Notes: generated from the letters alone by a model not told the origin. Counted from the first letter of the stretch, positions 52,945 to 62,532 are shown. The stretch: 64,000 bases of DNA from Chthonomonas calidirosea T49 (GCF_000427095.1 NC_021487.1:1521381-1585380), one strand, 5' to 3'. A program made the numbers and translations.

Positions 52945-54099
52945 TTACTCGCTGAATGGCTTCAAAAACCGTTTCAAGGCAAAACGACGCCTTATCGCAC
53001 GTAGCTCTGCCGCAAGGGTCGGCTCTATCTCTGCCGAATCGGTGGCCAGCAGGGCAACCAGTTTTCCTAATAACGCCGTAAATTTGAAGCCATGTCCGGA
53101 ACAACCGCTTACCAACCAGACCGCAGGGCTGTTCGGAACCGAATCCAAAATGAAATCCTCGTTTGGAGTGTTGGTATAGAGACATACCTGTGAGTAAGTG
53201 ACATGGTCACATAGATCGGGGAAGCGCTTCAGGGCATAGGCCACCATCTCTAGCTGATAGCTCTCGTCCACCACACGATTTACAGAATGGGGGTCTACCG
53301 ACTCACCCAGATGATGATCGGCGAGTTTTACCCCTTCGACCCGGCCGTCCTGGGGAAAGCCATAGATCAACCGATCTGTATCAATCCAAACCGGAAACGC
53401 TCCGGGCAAGAAACGCTCTGGGTGCCGTGCGATCTGAAGATAGACCACCTGTTGTCGAGTTACCTCTAAAGGCAGATGTAACTCGGGAAAGAGTTTACTT
53501 ATCCACGGCCCGGCCGTAACGATAACCCTATCATAGGCCTCCTCTCCATGGGCAGTAACAACTATCGGTTGCTCGCGACTCATAATAAGCCGTTGAACGG
53601 AGGTATGCTCTCGAATTTGCGCCCCATACTCTCGCGCTAACCGAATGTTGGCTAACACACACCGCGTCGCACGCAAAAAGCCACCCTCCGCTTGATAGCA
53701 GGCCAGCTCGTTTTCTGCAAGCCGAATAGCTGGAAAGCGCCTCTCCACCTCCACTTTATGGAGAAGTTCATAGGGGATATCTTCAGCATCGAGAGCCTGG
53801 ATTGTTTTGCGGAGAAAGGCATTGCCCTCCTCTCCAAAGAAGAGGCTTCCACAACGTACTCGTAGCTCTTCGTTAGCCTCCGCCTCCAACTCATCCCAAC
53901 ATCGGTAGGCGAGCTTCATCAGATGGGTATAAAACGAATCGGCGTAGCCATAGCGGATCGCACGCGACTCACCGTAGGAACTTCCCTTATCGTTCCCCAC
54001 ACGAAACTGCTCATAACCGACCACCGTATGGCCCCTCTTTGCCAGATACCTACAGGCGGCACTTCCCGTGCCGCCCAACCCGATCACGGCAACACGCAT
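52945..54099 (-). CDS. Sarcosine oxidase-like FAD-dependent amine oxidase
   Basis: A 384-residue flavoprotein of the monomeric sarcosine oxidase / N-methyltryptophan oxidase type. VAVIGLGGTGSAACRYLAKRG is the FAD-binding start, then GSSYGESRAIRYGYAD and RVIVTAGPWISKLFP. VCLYTNTPNEDFILDSVPNS contains the Cys that holds FAD covalently in the family, and LVSGCSGHGFKFTALLG closes the site. It would oxidise an N-methyl or secondary amine, giving formaldehyde or an imine and hydrogen peroxide; the substrate is unknown. The end of the gene is the source of the 57-bp repeat. The phosphodiesterase gene lies 16 nt upstream. Confidence 0.88.
   Translation of the reverse strand: MRVAVIGLGGTGSAACRYLAKRGHTVVGYEQFRVGNDKGSSYGESRAIRYGYADSFYTHLMKLAYRCWDELEAEANEELRVRCGSLFFGEEGNAFLRKTIQALDAEDIPYELLHKVEVERRFPAIRLAENELACYQAEGGFLRATRCVLANIRLAREYGAQIREHTSVQRLIMSREQPIVVTAHGEEAYDRVIVTAGPWISKLFPELHLPLEVTRQQVVYLQIARHPERFLPGAFPVWIDTDRLIYGFPQDGRVEGVKLADHHLGESVDPHSVNRVVDESYQLEMVAYALKRFPDLCDHVTYSQVCLYTNTPNEDFILDSVPNSPAVWLVSGCSGHGFKFTALLGKLVALLATDSAEIEPTLAAELRAIRRRFALKRFLKPFSE
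52960..53016. repeat. 57-bp direct repeat, copy 2
   Basis: The functional copy: it lies inside the 3' end of the oxidase gene and encodes its C-terminal AAELRAIRRRFALKRFLK region. It is identical to 51688-51744. Confidence 0.95.
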
Positions 54100-54115
54100 C
54101 TTCTCGTCCTTTTCA

Positions 54116-55666
54116 TCAGATGTAGCCCAGCTCCTCTAGCCGACGCGCCAACTCCTCTTCCTCCTGCTCCGTGTAGGCGCGTTCCGCTTGCATAGGTGTG
54201 GATAGAGAGGATATCTGCTCTCGGCCTGAGGGAGATGCGCCAGTCCAGTCCCTTTGGATGACCTTTCCTCGCATATTTGCAGGGATGGGGAGATCAAACG
54301 CATTTAACACCGTGGGTGCAATGTCGTACAGGGAGAGGCCCTTAAGAGCATCTGTCGTATCGAACGTCTTTACAGGCGCTTCGGCATCACGAAGCGCTTT
54401 GACATCGGCCATAAGAAAGATGCCAAAGGGTGCATGATTGGCGTCATCGGGGCCAGTGTCGTTGGTATGAGTCCACAAGGAGTTATGCCCTACGCTGCCA
54501 ACAGAACGCCAATGCAGGTCGCCAAAGTAGACGATAAGATCGGGGGGTACCCCTTGGCAGGATGTATAGACCTCCTCCGGCCGAAATACGCGATTGCCCA
54601 TGGGTTGCCCCTTATCGTCAGTAAGCGCCTCGATGCGCTGAATAAGCTCCTGCTTCAACGCCTCCACCTCTTCAGGAGGCACTGTTCCCTGCGGTTCGCG
54701 GCCACGTACGTTGAGAAAAAGTCGGCCGTAGTAGCCGCCATCCCCCCAAGCGCGTGTACGGCTCCAGTCTACCATCTTTGGGGAGAATTTGGTAGGGGCC
54801 TCGGGCACGGTTTTGAGCACAAGATACCCCTCCCGTATCAACCACTCATTGAAGCAGAAGCCGCCAACCATAGGCTTGGCCCCATGGTCGGATACCACCA
54901 ACAGCAAGGTATCTCCGTCGAGGAGTTGTACGAAAGCCTCTATCTGGCTATCGAGATAGCGATAGTAGTCCCGAATGGCATTGACAAAGCGGTGTCCTGG
55001 CTCATAGAAGGGATGGTGCGCATCCATATAGCGCCAAAAAGCGTGGTGCATGCGATCGGGGCCCATCTCTACCATCACAAAGAGGTTCCAGGGGCGCGTC
55101 GTAAGCAGATGCTTTGCGAGAGCAAAACGCCTCTTGGTCATCTCATAGATTTCGGTAAGAAGGGTATCACGGTCTTTTTCACGAAACCCACGTGCATCTA
55201 GCAAATAGTCTCCAACCACCTGCGCGATCTCATGGCGGAACTCTGGTGGGTAGGTATACTCCTCTTGTGTGCTAGGGGCTAGAAAATCGCTCACGAGCAC
55301 CCCTTTGAGGGGTTTAGGCGGGTAGGTTAGCGGTACCCCCACAATAAGGCTCTCTTTACCGTACTCTCCAAGAATATCCCATAGTGCTGGTGCCTGTACC
55401 ATGTGGCTATTGGCAAACTCTAGAGCCTCGTAAGAACGGTCACGACGATTCCGAAAACCGTAGATGCCCAAGGTGCCAGGGTCCTGGCCTGTCATCATGC
55501 ACATCCAGGCAGGTACGGTAATAGGAGGTACCGTGCTCTCCAAAGGACCGTAGCACCCTCTTGCCATTAGCCGTGCGAGAAAAGGAAGCTCCGCACGATA
55601 CCTATCGAAAACCAGGCTTGGCTCCGCACAATCAAGCCCAAGAATACAAACCTTTTCGTAGCCCAT
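54116..55666 (-). CDS. Alkaline-phosphatase-superfamily phosphodiesterase/nucleotide pyrophosphatase
   Basis: A 516-residue protein of the type I phosphodiesterase/nucleotide pyrophosphatase family. VCILGLDCAEPSLVFDRY supplies the first metal-binding Asp, STVPPITVPAWMCMMTGQDPG the nucleophile-containing Thr region, and LLLVVSDHGAKPMVGGFCFN the Asp-His metal pair; a further His lies near the C-terminus. There is no signal peptide, so it is probably cytoplasmic. Substrate is unknown (nucleotide, phosphoester or glycan-linked phosphate). GGAGAGGG precedes the ATG at 55666; the longer frame is poorly supported. It probably forms an operon with the oxidase gene. Confidence 0.88.
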   Translation of the reverse strand: MGYEKVCILGLDCAEPSLVFDRYRAELPFLARLMARGCYGPLESTVPPITVPAWMCMMTGQDPGTLGIYGFRNRRDRSYEALEFANSHMVQAPALWDILGEYGKESLIVGVPLTYPPKPLKGVLVSDFLAPSTQEEYTYPPEFRHEIAQVVGDYLLDARGFREKDRDTLLTEIYEMTKRRFALAKHLLTTRPWNLFVMVEMGPDRMHHAFWRYMDAHHPFYEPGHRFVNAIRDYYRYLDSQIEAFVQLLDGDTLLLVVSDHGAKPMVGGFCFNEWLIREGYLVLKTVPEAPTKFSPKMVDWSRTRAWGDGGYYGRLFLNVRGREPQGTVPPEEVEALKQELIQRIEALTDDKGQPMGNRVFRPEEVYTSCQGVPPDLIVYFGDLHWRSVGSVGHNSLWTHTNDTGPDDANHAPFGIFLMADVKALRDAEAPVKTFDTTDALKGLSLYDIAPTVLNAFDLPIPANMRGKVIQRDWTGASPSGREQISSLSTPMQAERAYTEQEEEELARRLEELGYI

Positions 55667-55816
55667 ACGCCTTCCCTCTCCAACGTTCTGTCGAGTAGTT
55701 AGTTTATCCGCTTTTAGCCCCATTTACCAAGCTCCTTTCGGCATCCATAGGCCTCTTGCGTGCAGAGGTGATCTAACCCCCCTCAAAATAGGCTAAAATG
55801 AAGGTAACAATTCGGC

Positions 55817-56728
55817 GTGCAGAAACGTATTAAGGTGGGGTTCGTTCCCTGCTATACGCTCTTTCTTCTTCATAAAAGAAATAGAACAGCCTTGACCGTC
55901 CTTTCATTCACCATACTGATCTGGATCGGCTCTTTTCTCGCGGGGCTTCTCGGCGCGCTCACCGGCTTAGGGGGTGGGGTCGTTATCGTGCCGCTTCTGG
56001 CGCTTGTGTTTCATGTTGACATCCGCTATGCGATAGGCGCCTCGCTTATCTCCGTCATTGCAACCTCATCTGGCGCGGCTGCAGCTTACGTTAAAGAAGG
56101 TTACTCCAACATTCGGATCGGCATGTTTCTAGAGGTTGCCACAACTTCAGGAGCTATTGTAGGAGCGTTTATCGCCGCCCATGTTCACACAAGTACTATC
56201 GCCATTATCTTCGGTCTGGTCCTACTTTACTCCTCTTATCTATCGAGTAAGCCAAAAGAAGACCATGTGGTGGAAGCGCCGCCTGACCCTCTAGCTACCC
56301 GCCTTCGTATGAACGGCACCTACCCCACTCCAGAGGGTATGAAAAGCTATAACGTTTACCATGTGCCGACCGGTTTTAGCCTCATGTTCGTGGCCGGTGC
56401 GCTCTCGGGGCTTTTAGGCATTGGTTCGGGAGCGGTTAAAGTGTTGGCGATGGATCAGGCCATGGCCATTCCCTTCAAGGTCTCTACCACCACGAGCAAC
56501 TTTATGATTGGGGTCACCGCAGCGGCCAGTGCAGGCATTTATCTCAACCGAGGCTACATTGATCCAGGGCTTGCAATGCCGGTAATGTTGGGCGTGCTCC
56601 TTGGTTCTCTGGTGGGAGCGCGTCTCCTCGTGCTCGCACGAGTTAAGATGCTGCGCACCATCTTTAGCTTGGTGATCCTTGCTCTTGCGCTCGAGATGAT
56701 CTTCAATGGAATTACGGGGAGGCTTTAG
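55817..56728 (+). CDS. TauE/SafE family anion permease
   Basis: About 300 residues with eight predicted helices. The paired family repeats are visible: LAGLLGALTGLGGGVVIVPL with YAIGASLISVIATSSGAAAA in the first half, and ALSGLLGIGSGAVKVLAMDQ with FKVSTTTSNFMIGVTAAASA in the second. TauE/SafE proteins export or import sulfonates, sulfite or other organic anions. The true start is unclear: the GTG at 55817 adds a basic stretch without a ribosome site, and a TTG at 55892 near the first helix is an alternative. The DUF1634 gene follows directly, a frequent pairing. Confidence 0.88.
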   Translation: MQKRIKVGFVPCYTLFLLHKRNRTALTVLSFTILIWIGSFLAGLLGALTGLGGGVVIVPLLALVFHVDIRYAIGASLISVIATSSGAAAAYVKEGYSNIRIGMFLEVATTSGAIVGAFIAAHVHTSTIAIIFGLVLLYSSYLSSKPKEDHVVEAPPDPLATRLRMNGTYPTPEGMKSYNVYHVPTGFSLMFVAGALSGLLGIGSGAVKVLAMDQAMAIPFKVSTTTSNFMIGVTAAASAGIYLNRGYIDPGLAMPVMLGVLLGSLVGARLLVLARVKMLRTIFSLVILALALEMIFNGITGRL

Positions 56729-56729
56729 C

Positions 56730-57164
56730 GTGAAAGAGGGTCAAGAAACGTTGCCACCAAAACCCGTAGAGAAGACCAGGGCTCCTAACCAAGACTGGCG
56801 CGATGAACAGGTAGAGATCGTTATCGGTAATCTGCTTCGGATCGGCGTACTTTTCTCCGCCGCCGTCGTTTTTATAGGAGGCATTATCTACCTGTTTGAG
56901 TACGGTAACCAAAAAATCCACTATCACACCTTTCGGGGAGAGCCACCGGAACTACGCAGCGTTACCGGCGTTATCCACTATGCTCTTCAGGGGCATGGCC
57001 GTGGTATCATTCAGCTCGGCCTTCTACTTCTCGTTGCCACCCCCATCGCCCGCGTTATTTTCTCGATCTATGCCTTTATCCGTGAGAAAGACAGGCTGTA
57101 CGTCGTGGTCACGCTCATTGTTTTGGCCATACTGCTTTACAGTCTGATCTGGGGCCATTTCTAA
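56730..57164 (+). CDS. DUF1634 small membrane protein
   Basis: A 144-residue protein with three hydrophobic helices (IGVLFSAAVVFIGGIIYLFE, IIQLGLLLLVATPIARVIFS, LYVVVTLIVLAILLYSLIW) and the DUF1634 traits DEQVEIVIGNLLRIGVLFSA and ITPIARV-like residues. The start is GTG at 56730 with GGGGAGG 7 nt upstream, 1 nt after the permease stop. DUF1634 genes often accompany TauE/SafE permeases and are probably accessory subunits; this is inference from context. Confidence 0.85.
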   Translation: MKEGQETLPPKPVEKTRAPNQDWRDEQVEIVIGNLLRIGVLFSAAVVFIGGIIYLFEYGNQKIHYHTFRGEPPELRSVTGVIHYALQGHGRGIIQLGLLLLVATPIARVIFSIYAFIREKDRLYVVVTLIVLAILLYSLIWGHF

Positions 57165-57344
57165 GCCGTCTCTCATCCTGCCTAATCCGTTTTGTTTTCA
57201 CTTGCAGAGCGCTTTTTTCTAGGTTCTAAAACCCGTTATTTTGTGTGTTTTCAATGTGAACAATGTACCCTCTTGTGCGTCACTATGAAGGAATCCGATC
57301 GTTTGACCGACTATAAACACACAAACGAACAATAGGAGAAAAAG

Positions 57345-58472
57345 ATGAGAAAAATCAACTCCTTTTTTCTTGCTCTTTGTGGCTTTATCCTCTCTGCAAT
57401 CCATAGTTATGCACAGCCACAAACCCATGAGCAACGCATCGGTCCACCTCCTCCTGATAGCCCCTATGGTGTGGACATGAATCTCATTTTAGTGCGCAAC
57501 GAACTAGGCTTAAAACAGTTGCCAGTTTTGCTTGCTGGGCTTTCGCAGGCCGGTATTGGTTATGTGCGTATTGGGCTAGATTGGAGTGCTGTTGAACCGC
57601 AACCGGGTGTGTGGAATTTTACGCAAACCGACCGAATCGTTCAGACAGCGGCGCGCTACCATATGCGTGTGTTGGCCGAATTAGGCGGCACACCCCGTTG
57701 GGCATCCACTGCTCCCGCTACGGCTTTGAATCCGTGGGACTATCCTCCACAAAATTGGAACGACTGGAGCGCCTATGTAACCCAATTAGCACGTCGGTAT
57801 CATGGTATGGTGATGGCTTGGAAGGTTCTAAATGAGCCGGTACTGTTAAATAGGCGTGTGGGCGGCGCATGGCCAGCCTCTACCTATGCAAGAGCTCTTG
57901 GGTTAGCATATCGAGCCGTGCACCGTGAAGATCCGGATGCCGCTGTCATGTCGGGCTGCGTGTGGTGGGATGATCCGGCGACTATGCCCAACTCCCAATA
58001 CTACCATGCTCTCGTTACCGACCCCACCTACCCACTTTACAAGAATATAGATATAATGAACCTACACTATAACGATATTCCGCCCAAAGCCCAGGCAAAA
58101 TGGCTGGTCGATCTGCATCGGGTGATGCGACGCGATGCTGGCAAAGAGTTGCCAATTTGGGTGGATGAAGTAGCCTATCCGGCCTCACCATCCGAACAGA
58201 ATGATGCCGGCTATAAGGACGGTGAGGAGTCACAGGCAAAATATTTAACCGATACCCTCGCGGTAAACTTTGCCGACCCTCAAGTAAAGAAGGTTTTCTG
58301 GACGTTTCCTTTTGACGGACCTAGTCGTACACACGGCCCTGTGGAATATACCTGGGGGCTTTATGCTGTGGTGCGCTCCCATGTCGGAAGGCATGGTGTT
58401 TTACGCCCCCGTCCTTCTCTCCACGCTTATGCAGCCTATATTCGCGCTCACCCGACAAGCGGTAGAGAGTAG
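57345..58472 (+). CDS. Secreted clan GH-A glycoside hydrolase
   Basis: A 375-residue protein with a signal peptide (FFLALCGFILSAIHSYAQ) and one TIM-barrel. The acid/base Glu lies in MAWKVLNEPVLL (the NEP motif of clan GH-A) and the nucleophile Glu probably in PIWVDEVAYPAS. GYVRIGLDWSAVEPQPGVWNF is the usual first barrel segment. It resembles GH5, GH39 and related cellulase/xylosidase families, but the family cannot be fixed by eye. AGGAGAAAAAG precedes the ATG. It stands alone with 180 nt upstream holding no clear promoter. Confidence 0.85.
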   Translation: MRKINSFFLALCGFILSAIHSYAQPQTHEQRIGPPPPDSPYGVDMNLILVRNELGLKQLPVLLAGLSQAGIGYVRIGLDWSAVEPQPGVWNFTQTDRIVQTAARYHMRVLAELGGTPRWASTAPATALNPWDYPPQNWNDWSAYVTQLARRYHGMVMAWKVLNEPVLLNRRVGGAWPASTYARALGLAYRAVHREDPDAAVMSGCVWWDDPATMPNSQYYHALVTDPTYPLYKNIDIMNLHYNDIPPKAQAKWLVDLHRVMRRDAGKELPIWVDEVAYPASPSEQNDAGYKDGEESQAKYLTDTLAVNFADPQVKKVFWTFPFDGPSRTHGPVEYTWGLYAVVRSHVGRHGVLRPRPSLHAYAAYIRAHPTSGRE

Positions 58473-58485
58473 CGCACGATTATTT

Positions 58486-58824
58486 TTACTTCATATCAGG
58501 CGCCTCCTCAGCCTCTCCCTCTTCCGCTTCAAGGAGCGCCTGCTCTAGCTCCTCTTCGTCCATATCCTCTCCCATCTCTCTGCTAAGAGTGCGCATCATG
58601 CGGCGTACCGCTTTGGGGTCGTTCTCATCGAGGCCTTCGAGCTCTTCAGCCATCGCATCGAGGGTTTCATCTTCTCCCCGCAAACGGGAGAAGCGGCTGA
58701 TAAGCCGAGAAACCTCAGAGCCACCACATCGGGGACAGGCCACAGCGGTCTGTCCCGCCACCATTCCCACCAACTTGCGAAAGCGCCGGCGACATTGTAG
58801 GCAAAAGTATTCATAAATAGGCAT
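58486..58824 (-). CDS. FmdB-type zinc-ribbon protein
   Basis: A 112-residue protein beginning MPIYEYFCLQCRRRFRKLVG and then CPRCGGSEVSRLISRFS, the CxxC...CxxC zinc ribbon of the FmdB/CxxC_CXXC_SSSS family. The C-terminal half is very acidic (DMDEEELEQALLEAEEGEAE). FmdB was proposed as a regulator of formamidase/amidase genes; most homologues are uncharacterised. The start at 58824 is set by the conserved MPIYEY. It is convergent with the hydrolase gene. Confidence 0.9.
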   Translation of the reverse strand: MPIYEYFCLQCRRRFRKLVGMVAGQTAVACPRCGGSEVSRLISRFSRLRGEDETLDAMAEELEGLDENDPKAVRRMMRTLSREMGEDMDEEELEQALLEAEEGEAEEAPDMK

Positions 58825-58947
58825 AAACCCATCCCTTATCTTCAAGACTAAAGACTTCCGAAAGCTGCAAGTCTTATCACGTTCTAACCTACCAAATGTA
58901 TCTCTGTCAAGGGCCGCAGCCTCCTGTATAGATGGAAATCGCGCCCT

Positions 58948-61900
58948 CTACTCTAGCAGCGCCGGTAACCGGTGCCATACTTCCCGCCAATCCTCTTGTG
59001 GCATGTTCGCCGATTTCAGTGACACCGATGTTAGACCTAAAGCTTCCCTTAAACGTTGGATGGCTTGGTCATAATCGCCTCTCTCTATCGGTGGGATCAC
59101 CCAACCCCCGGTTATGCGCAGGGTTTCGGCGGTCGCTAACAGCGGATGAGCCTCTTCATAGCGACCTAACTTTACGAGTTGCTGTCCCATACGCCGTAGC
59201 AAGCGCTCTTGTTCTGGCAAAAGCCCGCTTCTGTCACAAAGGGCCATAGAATGCAGAATGGCTTCACGCGCAGCATCGGTATGTCCTAAACGCCATAGCA
59301 GCATTCCTTGTAGCGTTTTGGCGCGAGCGACCTCATCCCAGACGACGGTTTCGGTATCTTGTGAAATTTTCGACATCTCTTGAAGCAGTTCTACCATTAC
59401 CTCCTCACGCCCCTCTCTCTCTGCTAACATGGCTTGTGCAAACAGAAGAGAGAACTGATCCACGGGGGTGACGCTATCAATAGAGGCCTGCTGCTGTTCT
59501 CGCGCTTCTCGATAGACCTCCGCAAACTCTTCCCAGCGCCCCATCTGCCATAACAACTCGAGGCGCAACCGAAAATTTACCCTACTCTGCGACCTTTTGG
59601 CGATCTCCCTTATCAACCGCTGCTGCTGCTCCATCCAAGCCAACGCACTTTCATAATCTCCCCGCATCGCTTCCACTAAAGCCAAAGCATAGAGGTTTCT
59701 GATGATCTGTGTGTGCTCGCCACGTATTTCAAAAATCCGCTGAGCGGTTGAAAGCTGCTCGTAGGCTTCGGTAAGAGCGCCCTGCTGCCGCTTGATCTCA
59801 CCGATAGCGCGACGGAGCACGGCTTCCGTACCGGCGTCATTGTGCTCCTCGTTAAGGCGTAAACAGAGCGCAAGTTGAGGAAGCGATTCGTGATAGCGGC
59901 CTAAAGCAGTATAATGACCGGTTAGATTGGCCAGAGTGATGCGGTAGTTTTCCTTATCCCCTATCTGCTTTCGAAGTTCCAGTGCGCGCTGATAGAGCTC
60001 TATCGCCCTATCATGCTGCGCGTTATCCGTGTAGAACTGTGCCATCAGGTCAAAAACGCCGCCGATACCACTTTTATCGTCAAGCGCACGGTAGATCTCC
60101 AAAGCTCTTTCAAGCAACGCGATGGCATCGGGGCGGCCTGTTATGGCAACGTTCTCCAAAACAGTGGCCTGTAAATCGGGTGGCAGATCGGCCATACGTT
60201 GGAAGGCCAGCTCACGCCAATGGAGCCGCTCCAAACGATAGCCCAAACCGCGCCAAAACGCATCCGACGCTTTGCCGATCCGTACCCCCAACTGCGGTTC
60301 ACTCCCTGTTAAACACCATTCGACGGCAGCCCGTATATTTTCCCGCTCCATTTCGATAATCGGCATCCATCGTGGTACACCTGGCGAACCGTCTGCCTTT
60401 GCTTGTTCTAACAGCCCATCATAGTAGAGCGCATGACGATGGCACAAGGTGGTGCGTTCTTCGGGAGAGAGCTGCTCGTAGGCGAACTCGCGGATCGTCT
60501 CTAGCATGCGCCAGCGCTGCATCTCCGCGCCGGCCGGGTAGCTCGCAACGAGCGAGTGGTCGAGCAGTGTAAGAAGCCCTTCTACAGCCTCCTTTCCACA
60601 AACCCATGTAGCTGCCTCCGTAGTCCACCCTCCTCGAAAAACGCTAAGACTTCTCAATAGTTTCTGAAGGTTTTCCGGTAGCATTTGATAGCTCCAGGAA
60701 ACCGTCTCCTTAAGCGTACGGTGTCGCTGCACCGTATCTCGCTGGCGATTGACCAATAGCTCAAAGCGGTGCTCTAGGCGAGGCAGCATCTGCGATGGGC
60801 TCATTACCGGTACCCAAGCTGCGGCCAGCTCGATGGCGAGCGGCAGACCGTCCAGACGATGGCATAACAGCCGAACGGCTTCCGCATTGCGCTCCGTTAG
60901 TGTAAAGTCGGGCCTCTTGCGTTTAGCACGCTCCAAAAATGTTTGAATTGCGGCGCACTCAAGCAGCTGGTCTTGGTTTACCGGCTGGTCAGGTACCTGT
61001 AGAGGACTTAGAGGGATCTCGTGCTCTATTTCGAGATTGAGGCGACGGCGCGAGGTAACCAACAAACGAAGATTCGCATGCCATTCCAAAAGCTGACGTA
61101 AGAAGAGCGCACAGGCTTCCTCCATTTGTTCAAAATTGTCGAGCACCAACAGCAGCTTCCGGTTTGATAGAACCAGTCTGAGTCGTTCCTCTACCATCAG
61201 AGAGGTATCAGAGGGCACTTTGAGCACAGCAAGGATAGCTTCCACAAGCTGATCTTTGCGAGAAAGCTCCGCTAGGGGCACAAAAGCGATCTGTTCGGAA
61301 TACACCTGCCTTAACAGATGTGCGATCTCCACAGCAAAGCGAGTTTTACCAACCCCTCCTGGGCCTGTTATCGAGACTAAACGCACCGCTTGACGATCGG
61401 GCTGGAGTTGCTCAAGAGCGATTTGAAGCTCCTGTTCACGACCGAAAAAGCTCGTTAAATAGAGAGGTAGCGTATTGCTAAGTGGAGCTGTTGTCGTTGG
61501 AGCCAGAGCGCGCAGCGGAGGAGCTGAAAAAGAGCTGCCGGCGAGCTGCTTCTTGATATCTTCGGCCAGTTTCTGGAGCGAATCGGGTGGAGAAGATTGC
61601 AACTGCTCCTGGAAGAGACGTTCTATCTCTTGATAGCGCTGGAGCGCGCGCTCGTGCTGTCCTTGAGCGGCTAGAAGCTGTAACAGCAGATATTGCACCG
61701 ATTCGTCGAGTGGGTCGTAGGCCAAAACGCGATAAGCATACTCGGTGGCCTGGCCAAACGCCTCTTGTTTTTGAAGCAGCACGATCAGTTCGCGCAAGGC
61801 CTGCTGCCATTTATCGGCAAGACGTTGCCGTTCCAAAAGGATAAAATCCTCATAGAAGCCGGGCAGTAGGTCGCCTTGGTAGAGGCTTACGGCACGCGAT

Positions 61901-62277
61901 AGCAGCTCAAGCCGACCGGCCTCTTTCGTGGCCTGTGCTTCCGCAAGCAAGGCATCAAACTCCGCCACATCCGTAACAACCGCCTGTTTGCGCAGCCCCA
62001 CATAGTCCCGATTGGCAATAAAAAGGCTTTCGGTACTGATAGAGGGGATACGAAATAGTTTGCGCAGCGTGCTAAGCGCCATGCGGAGATTGTGTCGGCC
62101 CGTCTCTTCATCCGCATCCGGCCACAGCAAAGTGGCCAACTCCTCGCGTGGGAAAAGGCTGCCTACATGAAGCGCAAGATAGACCAAAAGCACGCTCGCT
62201 TTTTTGGTGGCGAAACGCTCTATGCGATAACGTCCAAACTCCGCCTGTAGAGCACCAAACATCTGTATTCGCCACAT
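58948..62277 (-). CDS. BTAD-type transcriptional regulator with ATPase and TPR domains
   Basis: A 1,109-residue regulator of the SARP/AfsR or MalT-like large ATPase class. Residues ~1-95 form an OmpR-like winged helix (RFATKKASVLLVYLALHVGS, then ELATLLWPDADEETGRHNLR). Residues ~100-245 form the BTAD domain. An NB-ARC/AAA ATPase starts near 275 with SFFGREQEL and Walker A ITGPGGVGKTRFAVEIA, then LLVLDNFEQMEE and GLPLAIELAAAW. TPR repeats follow from about 690 to the end. Signal sensing through the TPR part likely controls ATP-driven activation. No secondary-metabolite cluster is adjacent. Its target is unknown. Confidence 0.9.
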   Translation of the reverse strand: MWRIQMFGALQAEFGRYRIERFATKKASVLLVYLALHVGSLFPREELATLLWPDADEETGRHNLRMALSTLRKLFRIPSISTESLFIANRDYVGLRKQAVVTDVAEFDALLAEAQATKEAGRLELLSRAVSLYQGDLLPGFYEDFILLERQRLADKWQQALRELIVLLQKQEAFGQATEYAYRVLAYDPLDESVQYLLLQLLAAQGQHERALQRYQEIERLFQEQLQSSPPDSLQKLAEDIKKQLAGSSFSAPPLRALAPTTTAPLSNTLPLYLTSFFGREQELQIALEQLQPDRQAVRLVSITGPGGVGKTRFAVEIAHLLRQVYSEQIAFVPLAELSRKDQLVEAILAVLKVPSDTSLMVEERLRLVLSNRKLLLVLDNFEQMEEACALFLRQLLEWHANLRLLVTSRRRLNLEIEHEIPLSPLQVPDQPVNQDQLLECAAIQTFLERAKRKRPDFTLTERNAEAVRLLCHRLDGLPLAIELAAAWVPVMSPSQMLPRLEHRFELLVNRQRDTVQRHRTLKETVSWSYQMLPENLQKLLRSLSVFRGGWTTEAATWVCGKEAVEGLLTLLDHSLVASYPAGAEMQRWRMLETIREFAYEQLSPEERTTLCHRHALYYDGLLEQAKADGSPGVPRWMPIIEMERENIRAAVEWCLTGSEPQLGVRIGKASDAFWRGLGYRLERLHWRELAFQRMADLPPDLQATVLENVAITGRPDAIALLERALEIYRALDDKSGIGGVFDLMAQFYTDNAQHDRAIELYQRALELRKQIGDKENYRITLANLTGHYTALGRYHESLPQLALCLRLNEEHNDAGTEAVLRRAIGEIKRQQGALTEAYEQLSTAQRIFEIRGEHTQIIRNLYALALVEAMRGDYESALAWMEQQQRLIREIAKRSQSRVNFRLRLELLWQMGRWEEFAEVYREAREQQQASIDSVTPVDQFSLLFAQAMLAEREGREEVMVELLQEMSKISQDTETVVWDEVARAKTLQGMLLWRLGHTDAAREAILHSMALCDRSGLLPEQERLLRRMGQQLVKLGRYEEAHPLLATAETLRITGGWVIPPIERGDYDQAIQRLREALGLTSVSLKSANMPQEDWREVWHRLPALLE

Positions 62278-62487
62278 AGCTTTCAGTTTCCAGTAGCCCT
62301 ATCCGAACCACTCCAGACCTCGATAGGGCCGCGAGGGTTTTTACAAAGCGAAGCGCATTAAAAACGAACTTAGAGTTGGAGACGATGTAAATCGCCTTCC
62401 GACAAGAAGCTCATATGAATTTTATTATGTACTATTCAACACAACTAGGAAAAGCACCTTCTCCATTTTAGTATGTTTGCTTTTTTC

Positions 62488-62518
62488 TTGACGATAAGGC
62501 GCCCAATAGCGGTATAAC
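62488..62518 (+). promoter_or_regulatory. Weak promoter candidate for prs
   Basis: TTGACG at 62488-62493 and TATAAC at 62513-62518 with a 19-bp spacer, longer than the 17 bp seen elsewhere in this window. The start point would be about 62525, only ~8 nt before the ATG at 62533, which favours initiation at the TTG at 62554. Confidence 0.35.
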
Positions 62519-62532
62519 GATTCGCACTTCTT

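Noticed and set aside
51676-53016. Composite transposon bounded by 57-bp repeats
   Set aside because: The repeats are coding sequence of an oxidase gene, not inverted termini, and no transposase is present.
54434-55201. Plus-strand 255-codon open frame
   Set aside because: Antisense to the phosphodiesterase gene, whose catalytic motifs are clear; the frame has no family features.
58948-62277. Secondary-metabolite (SARP-controlled) cluster
   Set aside because: No biosynthetic genes flank the regulator in this window.
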